From UBA935 sp031555615 (GTDB lineage Bacteria; Bacillota; Clostridia; Lachnospirales; Lachnospiraceae), in the NCBI GenBank assembly GCA_031555615.1, contig JAVBUF010000007.1, positions 20,354-84,353 of the forward strand: 64,000 nt of DNA, given 5' to 3'. This document shows positions 43,868-51,617 of the stretch, piece after piece. The notes under the pieces were generated by a model. It was not told where the DNA came from, ran no database searches, and was given only the letters and a program-made list of their open reading frames with translations. Made by a program: the position numbers and the translations under genes. The first letter of the stretch is position 1. The number at the start of each line of letters is the position of its first letter.

Positions 43868-44725
43868 ATGTTGTATTTATCACAGTTTAATTTTCCCGGT
43901 ATAGAGAAAGAATATGATTTTATATTGGGACTGCAAAGAACCTGTTATGATACGATCTATCCTTTTCAAATATTATCCAGGAACCAACTGCGGGTTTTGG
44001 ACTTCGAGCCCATTACGATTCTCTATGGCGGCAATGGCTCCGGTAAATCAACTGCATTAAATGTAATTGCAGAAAAATTGAAACTTACCAGAGATACTCT
44101 TTTTAACCGAACCAATTTCTTTGAAGATTTTACAGATATGTGTTCTTATGAGCTGGAAAGTGGGATTACATCCAACAGCAGAATCATAACCAGCGATGAT
44201 GTATTTGACTTTATGCTTAATCTGAGAACGGTTAACGAGGGAATCAACCAGAAAAGAGAAGACTTGTTTGAAGAGTATCTGGATGCCAAATACTCTAAAT
44301 TTCAGATGAAGTCACTGGATGACTATGAACAGTTAAAGAAGGTTCGCATGGCAAGAAGTAAAACACAATCAAAATATGTCAGAAATAATCTGATGGGAAA
44401 TGTCAGAGAGCATTCAAATGGTGAAAGTGCGTTTATTTATTTTGCGGACAAGATTAAAGATAATGGTTTATATTTGCTGGATGAGCCGGAAAATAGTCTG
44501 TCTCCGGAAAAACAGCAGGAGTTATTAAGGTTTCTGGAGGACAGCGCAAGATTTTTTGGATGTCAGTTTATTATTGCCACCCATTCACCTTTTATTTTAT
44601 CCATCAAAGGAGCCAAGATTTATGATATGGATGAGGAACCGGTTGATGTAAAGAAATGGACGGAACTTTCTAATGTTCTGGCATATTATGAGTTCTTCAA
44701 AAAACATGAAAAAGAGTTTGATTAG
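43868..44725 (+). CDS. AAA/ABC-class ATPase
   Basis: The 285-residue soluble protein has Walker A (LYGGNGSGKST), an ABC-like signature (HSNGESAFIYF), Walker B (GLYLLDEPENSLSPEKQ) and a switch His (IIATHSPFILSI). It has no membrane partner nearby. The type resembles small SMC/RecF-like ATPases often annotated as AAA family, including some in overcoming-lysogeny or defence contexts, but it stands alone. ATG 43868 has TGGAGG upstream; the longer in-frame reading from 43850 runs into the hairpin. Confidence 0.85.
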   Translation: MLYLSQFNFPGIEKEYDFILGLQRTCYDTIYPFQILSRNQLRVLDFEPITILYGGNGSGKSTALNVIAEKLKLTRDTLFNRTNFFEDFTDMCSYELESGITSNSRIITSDDVFDFMLNLRTVNEGINQKREDLFEEYLDAKYSKFQMKSLDDYEQLKKVRMARSKTQSKYVRNNLMGNVREHSNGESAFIYFADKIKDNGLYLLDEPENSLSPEKQQELLRFLEDSARFFGCQFIIATHSPFILSIKGAKIYDMDEEPVDVKKWTELSNVLAYYEFFKKHEKEFD

Positions 44726-44740
44726 TGTTAAAGTAAAGTT

Positions 44741-44773
44741 AGAAAGGTTCCTGGGTCTGGGAACCTTTTTCTG
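44741..44773 (+). terminator. terminator of the ATPase gene
   Basis: AAAGGTTCC and GGAACCTTT with an 8-base loop, followed by TTCTG. Confidence 0.8.
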
Positions 44774-44824
44774 TTATGGGCTATCTAATAAGTAGAAGCC
44801 GGCAGAATACAAGGAGGAGGAAGT

Positions 44825-45292
44825 GTGTCCACAATAGATAGAGAAACCTTTAGCGGGTTAATAAGAGAATATAGTCCCAATATGTACAGACTTGCAGCAG
44901 CAATGCTGCAAAACAGCCATGATGCGGAGGATGCCGTCAGTGAAGCGGTACTGAAGGCTTATGTAAATCTGGATAAGCTTCGTGATGAGAAGAAATTCAA
45001 GCCATGGATCATGCAGATTACCGCCAATGAAGCCAGAAAGATTTATGGAAAGCAAAAAAATACCTTCGTTACGGAATATATGGAAGAGCTGTTACCGGTA
45101 TTTAAGGATGAGCATCATGAACTTTGGGATGCGGTTATGAAGCTGGATAGCATGTTTCGGGAGGTTATTGTTTTATTTTACTATGAGCAGCTTGCCATAA
45201 AGGAAATCAGTATGGTTCTCCGGGTAAAGGAAGGCACTGTCAAATCAAGGCTTTCCCGCGGAAAAAAGCAGCTTCGGGAAATGTTGATATAA
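44825..45292 (+). CDS. ECF-type RNA polymerase sigma factor
   Basis: The 155-residue protein has region 2 (MLQNSHDAEDAVSEAVLKAY, the DAED motif) and region 4 (LFYYEQLAIKEISMVLRVKE, then GTVKSRLSRGKKQLREML). This is the minimal extracytoplasmic-function sigma architecture. Start is GTG at 44825 (or GTG 44823 in another frame, rejected) after AAGGAGGAGG. The following gene, 17 bases downstream, looks like its anti-sigma partner. Confidence 0.93.
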   Translation: MSTIDRETFSGLIREYSPNMYRLAAAMLQNSHDAEDAVSEAVLKAYVNLDKLRDEKKFKPWIMQITANEARKIYGKQKNTFVTEYMEELLPVFKDEHHELWDAVMKLDSMFREVIVLFYYEQLAIKEISMVLRVKEGTVKSRLSRGKKQLREMLI

Positions 45293-45309
45293 AAGGTGGA
45301 GGTAACAAT

Positions 45310-46899
45310 ATGAGCGATAGATTTGAACAAAAATTGTTTTTGCTGGCCAAGAAGGAAGAGATAAAAATCCCTGATACTTTAAATAACCGGATAGAGTCCT
45401 TATTGTGGGAGTTACCGGATAAGAAGAAAGCGCATAAAATGAACTTGCGAACGGCAGCAGTTTTAGCGGCAGCCCTGACGATGCTGCTTTCTCTCACGGT
45501 TACGGCATCAGTGGGAATATATCGGGGGCGGATGGAGGCTATGAATCAGGCCAAGCTGGAAGAGTTCTTTAACAACATTTATAAAAACAGGATTGGGGCT
45601 GATAACTATAACAGATATTATTCGGATACGGAAATGGAGAGAAAGAAATTACTGGAAACGGCCTTTAAGGAGAAGGGGCTATTTCCCCAAGGTGAGCTTA
45701 CTTTAATTGATGAGGCCGCTGATTACCGTGGCAGGGGTGTGGCGTATCTGGCCAATACAGGGACCTTTTTCTTTCCGGAGAAGGAGATGAGTGATGAAGA
45801 GCTGCTCCAGATCATTGATTTTATTTACAAAAGGGACTATAGCTTACAAAAAATGAATGAGATGATTGCTGCCGGTGAGGTGGAGATGTCGGAAGTGCTT
45901 GACCCTGTGCCGGAAATAGTGGAGACCGATGATGCGATTTTAGAAAGTGACGCCATCTGGGATCCGGGGCAGGAACTCACAATCCCGTATACCGGCGATT
46001 TGCCGATTGAGGTCATGGCAGCCGGAAAGAAAGATATTTATCTGGGCGGTTGGGATGCTGTTCACCGGATGGCAATTGGAAGCAGTAATTCGGAAGTTTT
46101 CTATGACGATTTTAAAATAAATACCAGGATAGCCTGTCTTTATGTGGATAATACCGAAAATGTATTTATTGTCGGAGCAGAATTTGAAGCAGACACAGCC
46201 AAAGAAGATACAGAATACTCAGAATATGCACTGCCGACACACACCATGGTACTTTGGAAGGTGGATAAGGATGGCAATCTGCTGAAGGAAATCCGGCTTA
46301 ATGATATCAGCAATGAGGAAGTCAGATGGATTCATAAAATCGCCGTTGATGAAGAGGGATATATTTATCTGCGGGGGATTGGAAATTACAATACACAACT
46401 GGCAGTTCTTGATCCGGAGGGAAATCTGGTTTCCATGGTGAACTCCGGTGAGGAATATCATTTTACATCCTTGGGCGGACTTGGATTGGGTAAGGATGGG
46501 AAGATGTATACCATGATCTATACACAGGATTACCGCAAGGGTATCGCTGCTGTGAATCGGGAGAACGGAAGTCTTGGCGAGGCGCATATGGGAATCATTC
46601 CCGATGAAATGATTATACCGGATATCATTATCCCGGGTTTGGAATCGGATTTTATTTTCTGGGGATATAGTGGTACTTTTACTTATAGCCTTGGTGAGGA
46701 AAGTGCGATTAATGTCCGGCCCGCCTATGAAGCTCCCTGTTCCTTCGAGGGGGTCAGCTGCTGTGCACTTAGGGACGGGCGCATTGTGTTTGCACCCAGT
46801 ACGGAACACGTGGAGGAAGCTTATGGAGCAGGCTATACCCGCATTATGGCAGTACCGGGAAAAACGTGCTTTTATTATCAATCCAGTTTAAAGGATTGA
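45310..46899 (+). CDS. membrane protein with anti-sigma-like N-terminus and large outer domain
   Basis: The 529-residue protein has a cytoplasmic helical segment of about 45 residues (SDRFEQKLFLLAKKEEIKIP), one membrane helix (TAAVLAAALTMLLSLTVTA), and a long extracytoplasmic domain with repeated Gly-Asp strands (DKDGNLLKEIRLNDIS, DEEGYIYLRGIGN, GKDGKMYTMIYT) suggesting a beta-propeller. The operon arrangement with the sigma factor suggests it is the anti-sigma factor and sensor. No zinc-binding HxxxCxxC motif is present, so this remains inference. Confidence 0.75.
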   Translation: MSDRFEQKLFLLAKKEEIKIPDTLNNRIESLLWELPDKKKAHKMNLRTAAVLAAALTMLLSLTVTASVGIYRGRMEAMNQAKLEEFFNNIYKNRIGADNYNRYYSDTEMERKKLLETAFKEKGLFPQGELTLIDEAADYRGRGVAYLANTGTFFFPEKEMSDEELLQIIDFIYKRDYSLQKMNEMIAAGEVEMSEVLDPVPEIVETDDAILESDAIWDPGQELTIPYTGDLPIEVMAAGKKDIYLGGWDAVHRMAIGSSNSEVFYDDFKINTRIACLYVDNTENVFIVGAEFEADTAKEDTEYSEYALPTHTMVLWKVDKDGNLLKEIRLNDISNEEVRWIHKIAVDEEGYIYLRGIGNYNTQLAVLDPEGNLVSMVNSGEEYHFTSLGGLGLGKDGKMYTMIYTQDYRKGIAAVNRENGSLGEAHMGIIPDEMIIPDIIIPGLESDFIFWGYSGTFTYSLGEESAINVRPAYEAPCSFEGVSCCALRDGRIVFAPSTEHVEEAYGAGYTRIMAVPGKTCFYYQSSLKD

Positions 46900-46956
46900 C
46901 ATTTTAAGAATAAAAAAAGTATTATATAGGATTTTTTTGGAGAAGTTTGTAAATTT

Positions 46957-46998
46957 TATATATTTTACTGATTAACAAAAGCTATGATATAATAGTAG
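46957..46998 (+). promoter_or_regulatory. promoter for the L,D-transpeptidase gene
   Basis: TTTACT, an 18-base spacer and TATAAT preceded by TGA (extended -10), in a very AT-rich 147-bp gap. Confidence 0.6.
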
Positions 46999-47046
46999 TC
47001 ATAATGTGTGTAAATATATATAAATTTATCAGAGTGAGGTAAGGGA

Positions 47047-48588
47047 ATGAAAAGGCGTGATAAGAATAAGCCAGCTGGTAAAATTGCGGGGATGATCTGT
47101 GCTTTTTTAATAGCACTTCTATTGTTAATATATGCTGGGCTTGGTATATTCTTTAATAATCATTTCTTTTTTGGAACAAGAATGGAGAGCATTGAGTGCT
47201 CCCTGGCAACAGCAGCGGGGGCCCAGGAAAAGATTACCAAAGAAACAGCAAACTATACTTTGGAAATTATCGGGCGGGATGATATTACAGAAATCATCAC
47301 CGAAAAGGATATCGGTCTGATTCCCATCTTTGATAGCAGTTTATCGGATATGCTTGCCAGGCAAAACGGCTTTCTGTGGCCCAGCTTTCTGTTTCGCAAT
47401 AATGATATTGAAATTCCGGTAGAAATAGAATACTCGGAGGATGCCCTAAAAGCGCTGTTTGACCGGTTTCGGTTTTTTAAGGCTTCAGTTGTCAGAAAAC
47501 CCAGGAATGCATATATTGGGGATTTTGATAAAGAACATAAAATATACCCTATTGTCCAGGAGGATAAAGGAACAGTTTTAGATAAAGAATTGGCCTATCA
47601 GAAGATAAAAGAGGCAATCGTCAATCTGGAGCATCAGATATCCCTGGATGAATTGGGATGTTATATTCCTCCGGAGGTCACTGCTGATTCACCGGAACTT
47701 CTTAAAGAGCAGCAAATACTGAATAATATTACCGGTGTAGTGATTACATATCAGTTTGGTGAAGAACAGGAGGTTGTGGATGGCGGGTTGATTGCAGATT
47801 GGATTATCAGAGATGAAGAGGGAAATTATGCTCTTGATCCTGTACCGGTAAGGGAATATATTGATGGTCTTGCCAGGAAACATGATACTTTCGGACAAAC
47901 CAGAAAATTTCGTAATTCTCACGGGGAACTGCTTACTATAAGCGGAGGGAACTATGGCTGGTGGATGAACCGGCCGGGGGAAACCCAGGAATTGATGGAA
48001 CGAATTGCGGTTGGAGCGTCAGGTCCCAAGGAAGTAAATTATTATAGCATGGCGGCACAATATGGTCAAAACGATATCGGGAATTCTTATGTGGAGATAG
48101 ATTTGACCAACCAGCACCTCTATCTTTATATGGACGGTGCAATTGTTCTGGAATCAGATTTTGTTTCAGGCAGTATTGTGCGGGGATATGGTACACCCAC
48201 CGGAGTATTCGGATTAACATACAAAGAGCGGAATGTAACCTTAAGTGGTCAAAATTATGCAACTCCTGTAAATTACTGGATGCCTTTTAATGGGAACGTG
48301 GGTATGCATGATGCAAAATGGCGGGGGAGTTTCGGCGGGGATATTTTTGTACATAATGGTTCCCATGGATGTATCAATCTGCCCTTTGAAAAAGCAAAGG
48401 AAATTTATGAATATGTGAATAAAGGGTTTCCGGTAATCGTCTATGGCGGATATACCGGTCCGGTAATTGCGGAATTGGAGCAACAACAGGAAGTTATGGA
48501 AGAAACACAGCAAATTGCGGAAGAAGCGCAGCAAATTGCGGAAGAAACACAGCAGATACCAGAAGAGGAAGCGGACCAACAATATTAA
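47047..48588 (+). CDS. L,D-transpeptidase (YkuD) with PG-binding domain
   Basis: L,D-transpeptidases crosslink peptidoglycan. The 513-residue protein has an N-terminal membrane anchor (IAGMICAFLIALLLLIYAGL), a PG-binding_4-like region (residues about 60-320) and a YkuD domain (from SYVEIDLTNQHLYLYMDGA) with the catalytic HNGSHGCINLP motif containing Cys. A C-terminal low-complexity tail repeats EETQQIAEE. Expected location is outside the membrane. GAGGTAAGGG precedes the ATG. Confidence 0.95.
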   Translation: MKRRDKNKPAGKIAGMICAFLIALLLLIYAGLGIFFNNHFFFGTRMESIECSLATAAGAQEKITKETANYTLEIIGRDDITEIITEKDIGLIPIFDSSLSDMLARQNGFLWPSFLFRNNDIEIPVEIEYSEDALKALFDRFRFFKASVVRKPRNAYIGDFDKEHKIYPIVQEDKGTVLDKELAYQKIKEAIVNLEHQISLDELGCYIPPEVTADSPELLKEQQILNNITGVVITYQFGEEQEVVDGGLIADWIIRDEEGNYALDPVPVREYIDGLARKHDTFGQTRKFRNSHGELLTISGGNYGWWMNRPGETQELMERIAVGASGPKEVNYYSMAAQYGQNDIGNSYVEIDLTNQHLYLYMDGAIVLESDFVSGSIVRGYGTPTGVFGLTYKERNVTLSGQNYATPVNYWMPFNGNVGMHDAKWRGSFGGDIFVHNGSHGCINLPFEKAKEIYEYVNKGFPVIVYGGYTGPVIAELEQQQEVMEETQQIAEEAQQIAEETQQIPEEEADQQY

Positions 48589-48592
48589 TCAT

Positions 48593-48630
48593 CAGCACCG
48601 CCCGGAAGAATGGGCGGTGCTGGTTTTTTA
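48593..48630. terminator. bidirectional terminator between convergent genes
   Basis: CAGCACCGCCC and GGGCGGTGCTG form an 11-bp GC-rich stem with an 8-base loop. TTTTTTAG follows on the plus strand. Confidence 0.85.
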
Positions 48631-48637
48631 GGTAAAG

Positions 48638-49183
48638 TTATACACACATGAAAGCATCAATCCGATTCAGTGAGATTCCGAAAAAGACCCAGCCGAAGCG
48701 GCTCCAGCGAAATCCGGTTACGGTCTTGTGGCTCACCTGAACAGGAAACATCCAGAATTCTTCTCTGTTGTCCAGCCAAACATAGGTGAAGCGCCCCAGG
48801 CAGTGCCGGATGGAGGAAGAATCAACACGAAATGCGGAGGCCTGCCTTGCAGGGGTATAGTTCGGCGGAGCTGAGCGGGGAGCACCACCGGGAGCCGGAC
48901 CGTGACCAGGACCAAAACCAGGGCCAAAGCCGGGACCAAAGCCGGGACCAAAACCGGGACCGAAGCCAGGACCAAAACCGGGGCCAGGACCAGGGCCAGG
49001 ACCAGGACCGGGGCCAAAACCAGGACCGAAGCCAGGTCTGGGACCTCCGCCGGGCGGCTGCGGGTTTCTGGGCGGCTGCGGGTTTCTAGGTGGCTGTGGG
49101 TTTCTGGGAGGCTGCGGATTCCGCGATGGTTGTGATGGTCTGCGCTGTTCATCTATTAAATCTTCCGGATTAAAATTATCCAT
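48638..49183 (-). CDS. Pro/Gly-rich repeat protein with conserved C-terminal domain
   Basis: The 181-residue protein starts with an acidic segment (MDNFNPEDLIDEQRR). About five NPQPPR units and a long GFGPG/GPGPG stretch follow (to about residue 95), then a small C-terminal domain with Trp and aromatic residues (IRHCLGRFTYVWLDNREEFW, VTGFRWSRFGWVFFGISL). I see no signal peptide or membrane helix. The C-terminal domain resembles small clostridial proteins often attached to PG-rich leaders, function unknown. GGAGAA precedes the ATG on the minus strand. Confidence 0.75.
   Translation of the reverse strand: MDNFNPEDLIDEQRRPSQPSRNPQPPRNPQPPRNPQPPRNPQPPGGGPRPGFGPGFGPGPGPGPGPGPGFGPGFGPGFGPGFGPGFGPGFGPGHGPAPGGAPRSAPPNYTPARQASAFRVDSSSIRHCLGRFTYVWLDNREEFWMFPVQVSHKTVTGFRWSRFGWVFFGISLNRIDAFMCV
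48906..49133 (-). repeat. low-complexity tandem repeats (GFGPG and NPQPPR coding)
   Basis: About 230 bases consist of short repeats such as CCGGGACCAAAG and TGCGGGTTTCTGGGCGGC on the plus strand. They encode GFGPG/GPGPG units and NPQPPR units in the minus-strand gene. The repeats are GC-rich compared with the neighbourhood and also leave other frames open, which explains spurious ORFs on both strands. Confidence 0.9.
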
Positions 49184-49254
49184 TGATTTTCTCCTTTAAA
49201 AGGGGATAAATAATTAATATATTATATTAAGATGTCTGCGGCGTTGTCACAAGT

Positions 49255-51615
49255 TTATGGTCTTATTGGCTCACCATATAACAATCCTCTGGAACCGGTA
49301 GCCAGAAAGAAGCGTCCAAAAACTCTGGAATCACCGGCGATGGCATTGATATTTCCAAACATCTGCCGGTCATCATTAATCCGCATCCATGAACGGCAGT
49401 CATCCACAGACCGGTAAAATCCATAGATACCATCAATGGTTGCGGCAGTATAGATTGCTTTATTATCTTTAAAATAATCAGAATCCGCACTAAGAATTCC
49501 AAGGCCCATTTTATAGAAGACATCACCAGCCTTCGTCAATTTGGTATAGGAGAGGGTATCCGTATTTTGGTCATAACTGATTTTCCAGATGCCATGCTCA
49601 CAAAGCGATAGGTATATAACCCCTTCTTTGCCGCTTTCCACCCAAATAGAAGATTTATCGGCTGTATCGATGAAAGCCACCGGAAAGGACGGTACTTCTT
49701 CCGGTATCGGGTATTGATGAAAGGTTTCACCGCCATCCTTGCTGATGTAGAAGAGCCGGCTGGTGTTAAAAGCATACATAAGAGAAGAATTACAGCGGTC
49801 GGCAAAAACCTTGATAAAACCATCCCATGCGGGCTGACCATCTAAATCAAAAAAATAACTTTGGTTAAAATGTTGTCCTTTATCATGGCTGTGGATAACA
49901 GCCTTCTGGGGAAGGGTGATGTTATCGGCAAGGGACCAAACGATATTCTGACAATCGGGACTCATGGCTGCCCAGCCGGAATTGACGTTGGGACAGATAA
50001 TGCGATCCAGCAGCAAATCCACAAAGTCTGATATTCCATATGGTATGGGCAGGTGGGCAAAGGTTTGGCACTGATCCTCGGATAAAATCAGGCCGCCGGT
50101 AGTCTTGCCTGTCCAGTTACCCCGGGGCGTCACCACCACACAACTGGCATTTTCGTCAGAGTAATCCGCATTGATGCAGGTAATATAGCGGTTCCCGCTG
50201 GCATCGGCGAAGGAATTCCGGCAGGGAGTATCCAAATCAGTAAAGGCAAAACCACCCAGATCACCGACGATATCCAGTGCCAGTACCTCACCGGCAGGAG
50301 GGCTATAGACATTTAGATGTACCGTTTCCTCAATTCCGGCGCAGCGATCCTGCCAGACACAATCCTTGGCGGTAAAATTATGCGTTCCGAATACACCGGT
50401 GCCGGAGTTGAACAGGACATCATCCGGGTCAAAGGGATTGATCTTGATATCGCTTAACCAATGGATAATAGAATGATTGCCGTTGTACTCCGGTTGCATA
50501 TAAGAAGTATTAAAGTGCAGGTTTTCGGTTTCCAGATCAAATAAAGAAACCTCATATGTATTCCCATAATCCCGGGACAGGAAAACAATATCACCCCGGC
50601 GTTCGCAGATGGTGGATACCGCCAATAGCCCCGGCATGGCCGGACAGGCAGAGATACCGCCAAACCCGCAATCATTATCTCCATTTTTGGTATAATCAAA
50701 TGGTCCAACCGTGGGAGTAATATTTTCATAGTTGCCAAGGGTGCCGTCTGCCATTACCGGATAACGCAGAACGAGGCCGCCGTAACAATCACCGGAATCG
50801 CAGCTATATCCCACGTCATGTATATAAGACTGCTTTCCGGTTCCGGATAAAGTAACATAAAAATATTTACCGTCAAAATCATACCGGTGTCCAACCAGAC
50901 CATTGACTTTCACATCTTTTGATTCTTTGCTTTCCGGCATGGGCAGAGCATCCCAGGTTTGACCGGCATCAACAGAAATAAACAGACTATGTCCCCGTAT
51001 TGTGCCTTCGCCAACGGAATTATCCAATCCTGCAGTGGCCAGCACCAGGATCTGAGAACGATCAGCCTTTACGGCAAGGGGATTTACCCAGATAAAGGTC
51101 TCATGAAGTTCGTTTTTTCGTTTGTCCGATGCAATGGATACGCTTTCCCAATCCTGACCGCGGTTGATGCTGCGAAGCAGGCCGCCCCGTTGACTGGCAA
51201 AATAAAGGATGTTGGAATTGTTGGGATCCACCACTAAGCGGGAACCGGTGCCCCGGCCGTTCCAATTACCATGAACAGGGCAGGGCAGCGGATAATAGGA
51301 AAAGGTTTGGCCATAATCATCGGAAACAGCCAATTTTCCGTTTGGTTCATCGTGAACGCCGCAGGCAATATACAAACGCTGTGGGTAATGATTATCCAGT
51401 GCCAGGGCAGTAACGAAGGTTTCACTGGTATCAAACATGGTGACGTGATCGATTAAGCTGAGCCACCCTCCAGAACTGTGATCATAGCGATAGGTTCCGC
51501 CGATATCGGTCCTCAGATAGACCAGTCCTTTTTCAACCGGATGGAATAAAAATCCGGTCACATAGCCGCCTCCCGGAATGGGAAGATTATGATACTGATA
51601 GGGAATTGCATGCAT
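49255..51615 (-). CDS. glycoside hydrolase family 74-like xyloglucanase
   Basis: The 786-residue protein has the GH74 layout of two beta-propellers: the first starts PGGGYVTGFLFHPVEKGLVY with RTDIGGTYRYD, and the second lobe shows VGDLGGFAFTD. Asp in these D-[IL]-GG motifs is the expected catalytic pair. GH74 enzymes cleave xyloglucan. No signal peptide is present from the chosen start (ATG 51615, with CAGGAGGT upstream); an upstream extension to 51750 lies inside the preceding gene. Two bases separate it from the GH31 gene, so the two form an operon. A cytoplasmic GH74 is unusual. Confidence 0.88.
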   Translation of the reverse strand: MHAIPYQYHNLPIPGGGYVTGFLFHPVEKGLVYLRTDIGGTYRYDHSSGGWLSLIDHVTMFDTSETFVTALALDNHYPQRLYIACGVHDEPNGKLAVSDDYGQTFSYYPLPCPVHGNWNGRGTGSRLVVDPNNSNILYFASQRGGLLRSINRGQDWESVSIASDKRKNELHETFIWVNPLAVKADRSQILVLATAGLDNSVGEGTIRGHSLFISVDAGQTWDALPMPESKESKDVKVNGLVGHRYDFDGKYFYVTLSGTGKQSYIHDVGYSCDSGDCYGGLVLRYPVMADGTLGNYENITPTVGPFDYTKNGDNDCGFGGISACPAMPGLLAVSTICERRGDIVFLSRDYGNTYEVSLFDLETENLHFNTSYMQPEYNGNHSIIHWLSDIKINPFDPDDVLFNSGTGVFGTHNFTAKDCVWQDRCAGIEETVHLNVYSPPAGEVLALDIVGDLGGFAFTDLDTPCRNSFADASGNRYITCINADYSDENASCVVVTPRGNWTGKTTGGLILSEDQCQTFAHLPIPYGISDFVDLLLDRIICPNVNSGWAAMSPDCQNIVWSLADNITLPQKAVIHSHDKGQHFNQSYFFDLDGQPAWDGFIKVFADRCNSSLMYAFNTSRLFYISKDGGETFHQYPIPEEVPSFPVAFIDTADKSSIWVESGKEGVIYLSLCEHGIWKISYDQNTDTLSYTKLTKAGDVFYKMGLGILSADSDYFKDNKAIYTAATIDGIYGFYRSVDDCRSWMRINDDRQMFGNINAIAGDSRVFGRFFLATGSRGLLYGEPIRP

Positions 51616-51617
51616 TT

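Noticed and set aside
48832..49135. Plus-strand ORFs opposite the Pro/Gly repeat gene
   Set aside because: They result from the GC-rich tandem repeat keeping several frames open and have no ribosome binding site.
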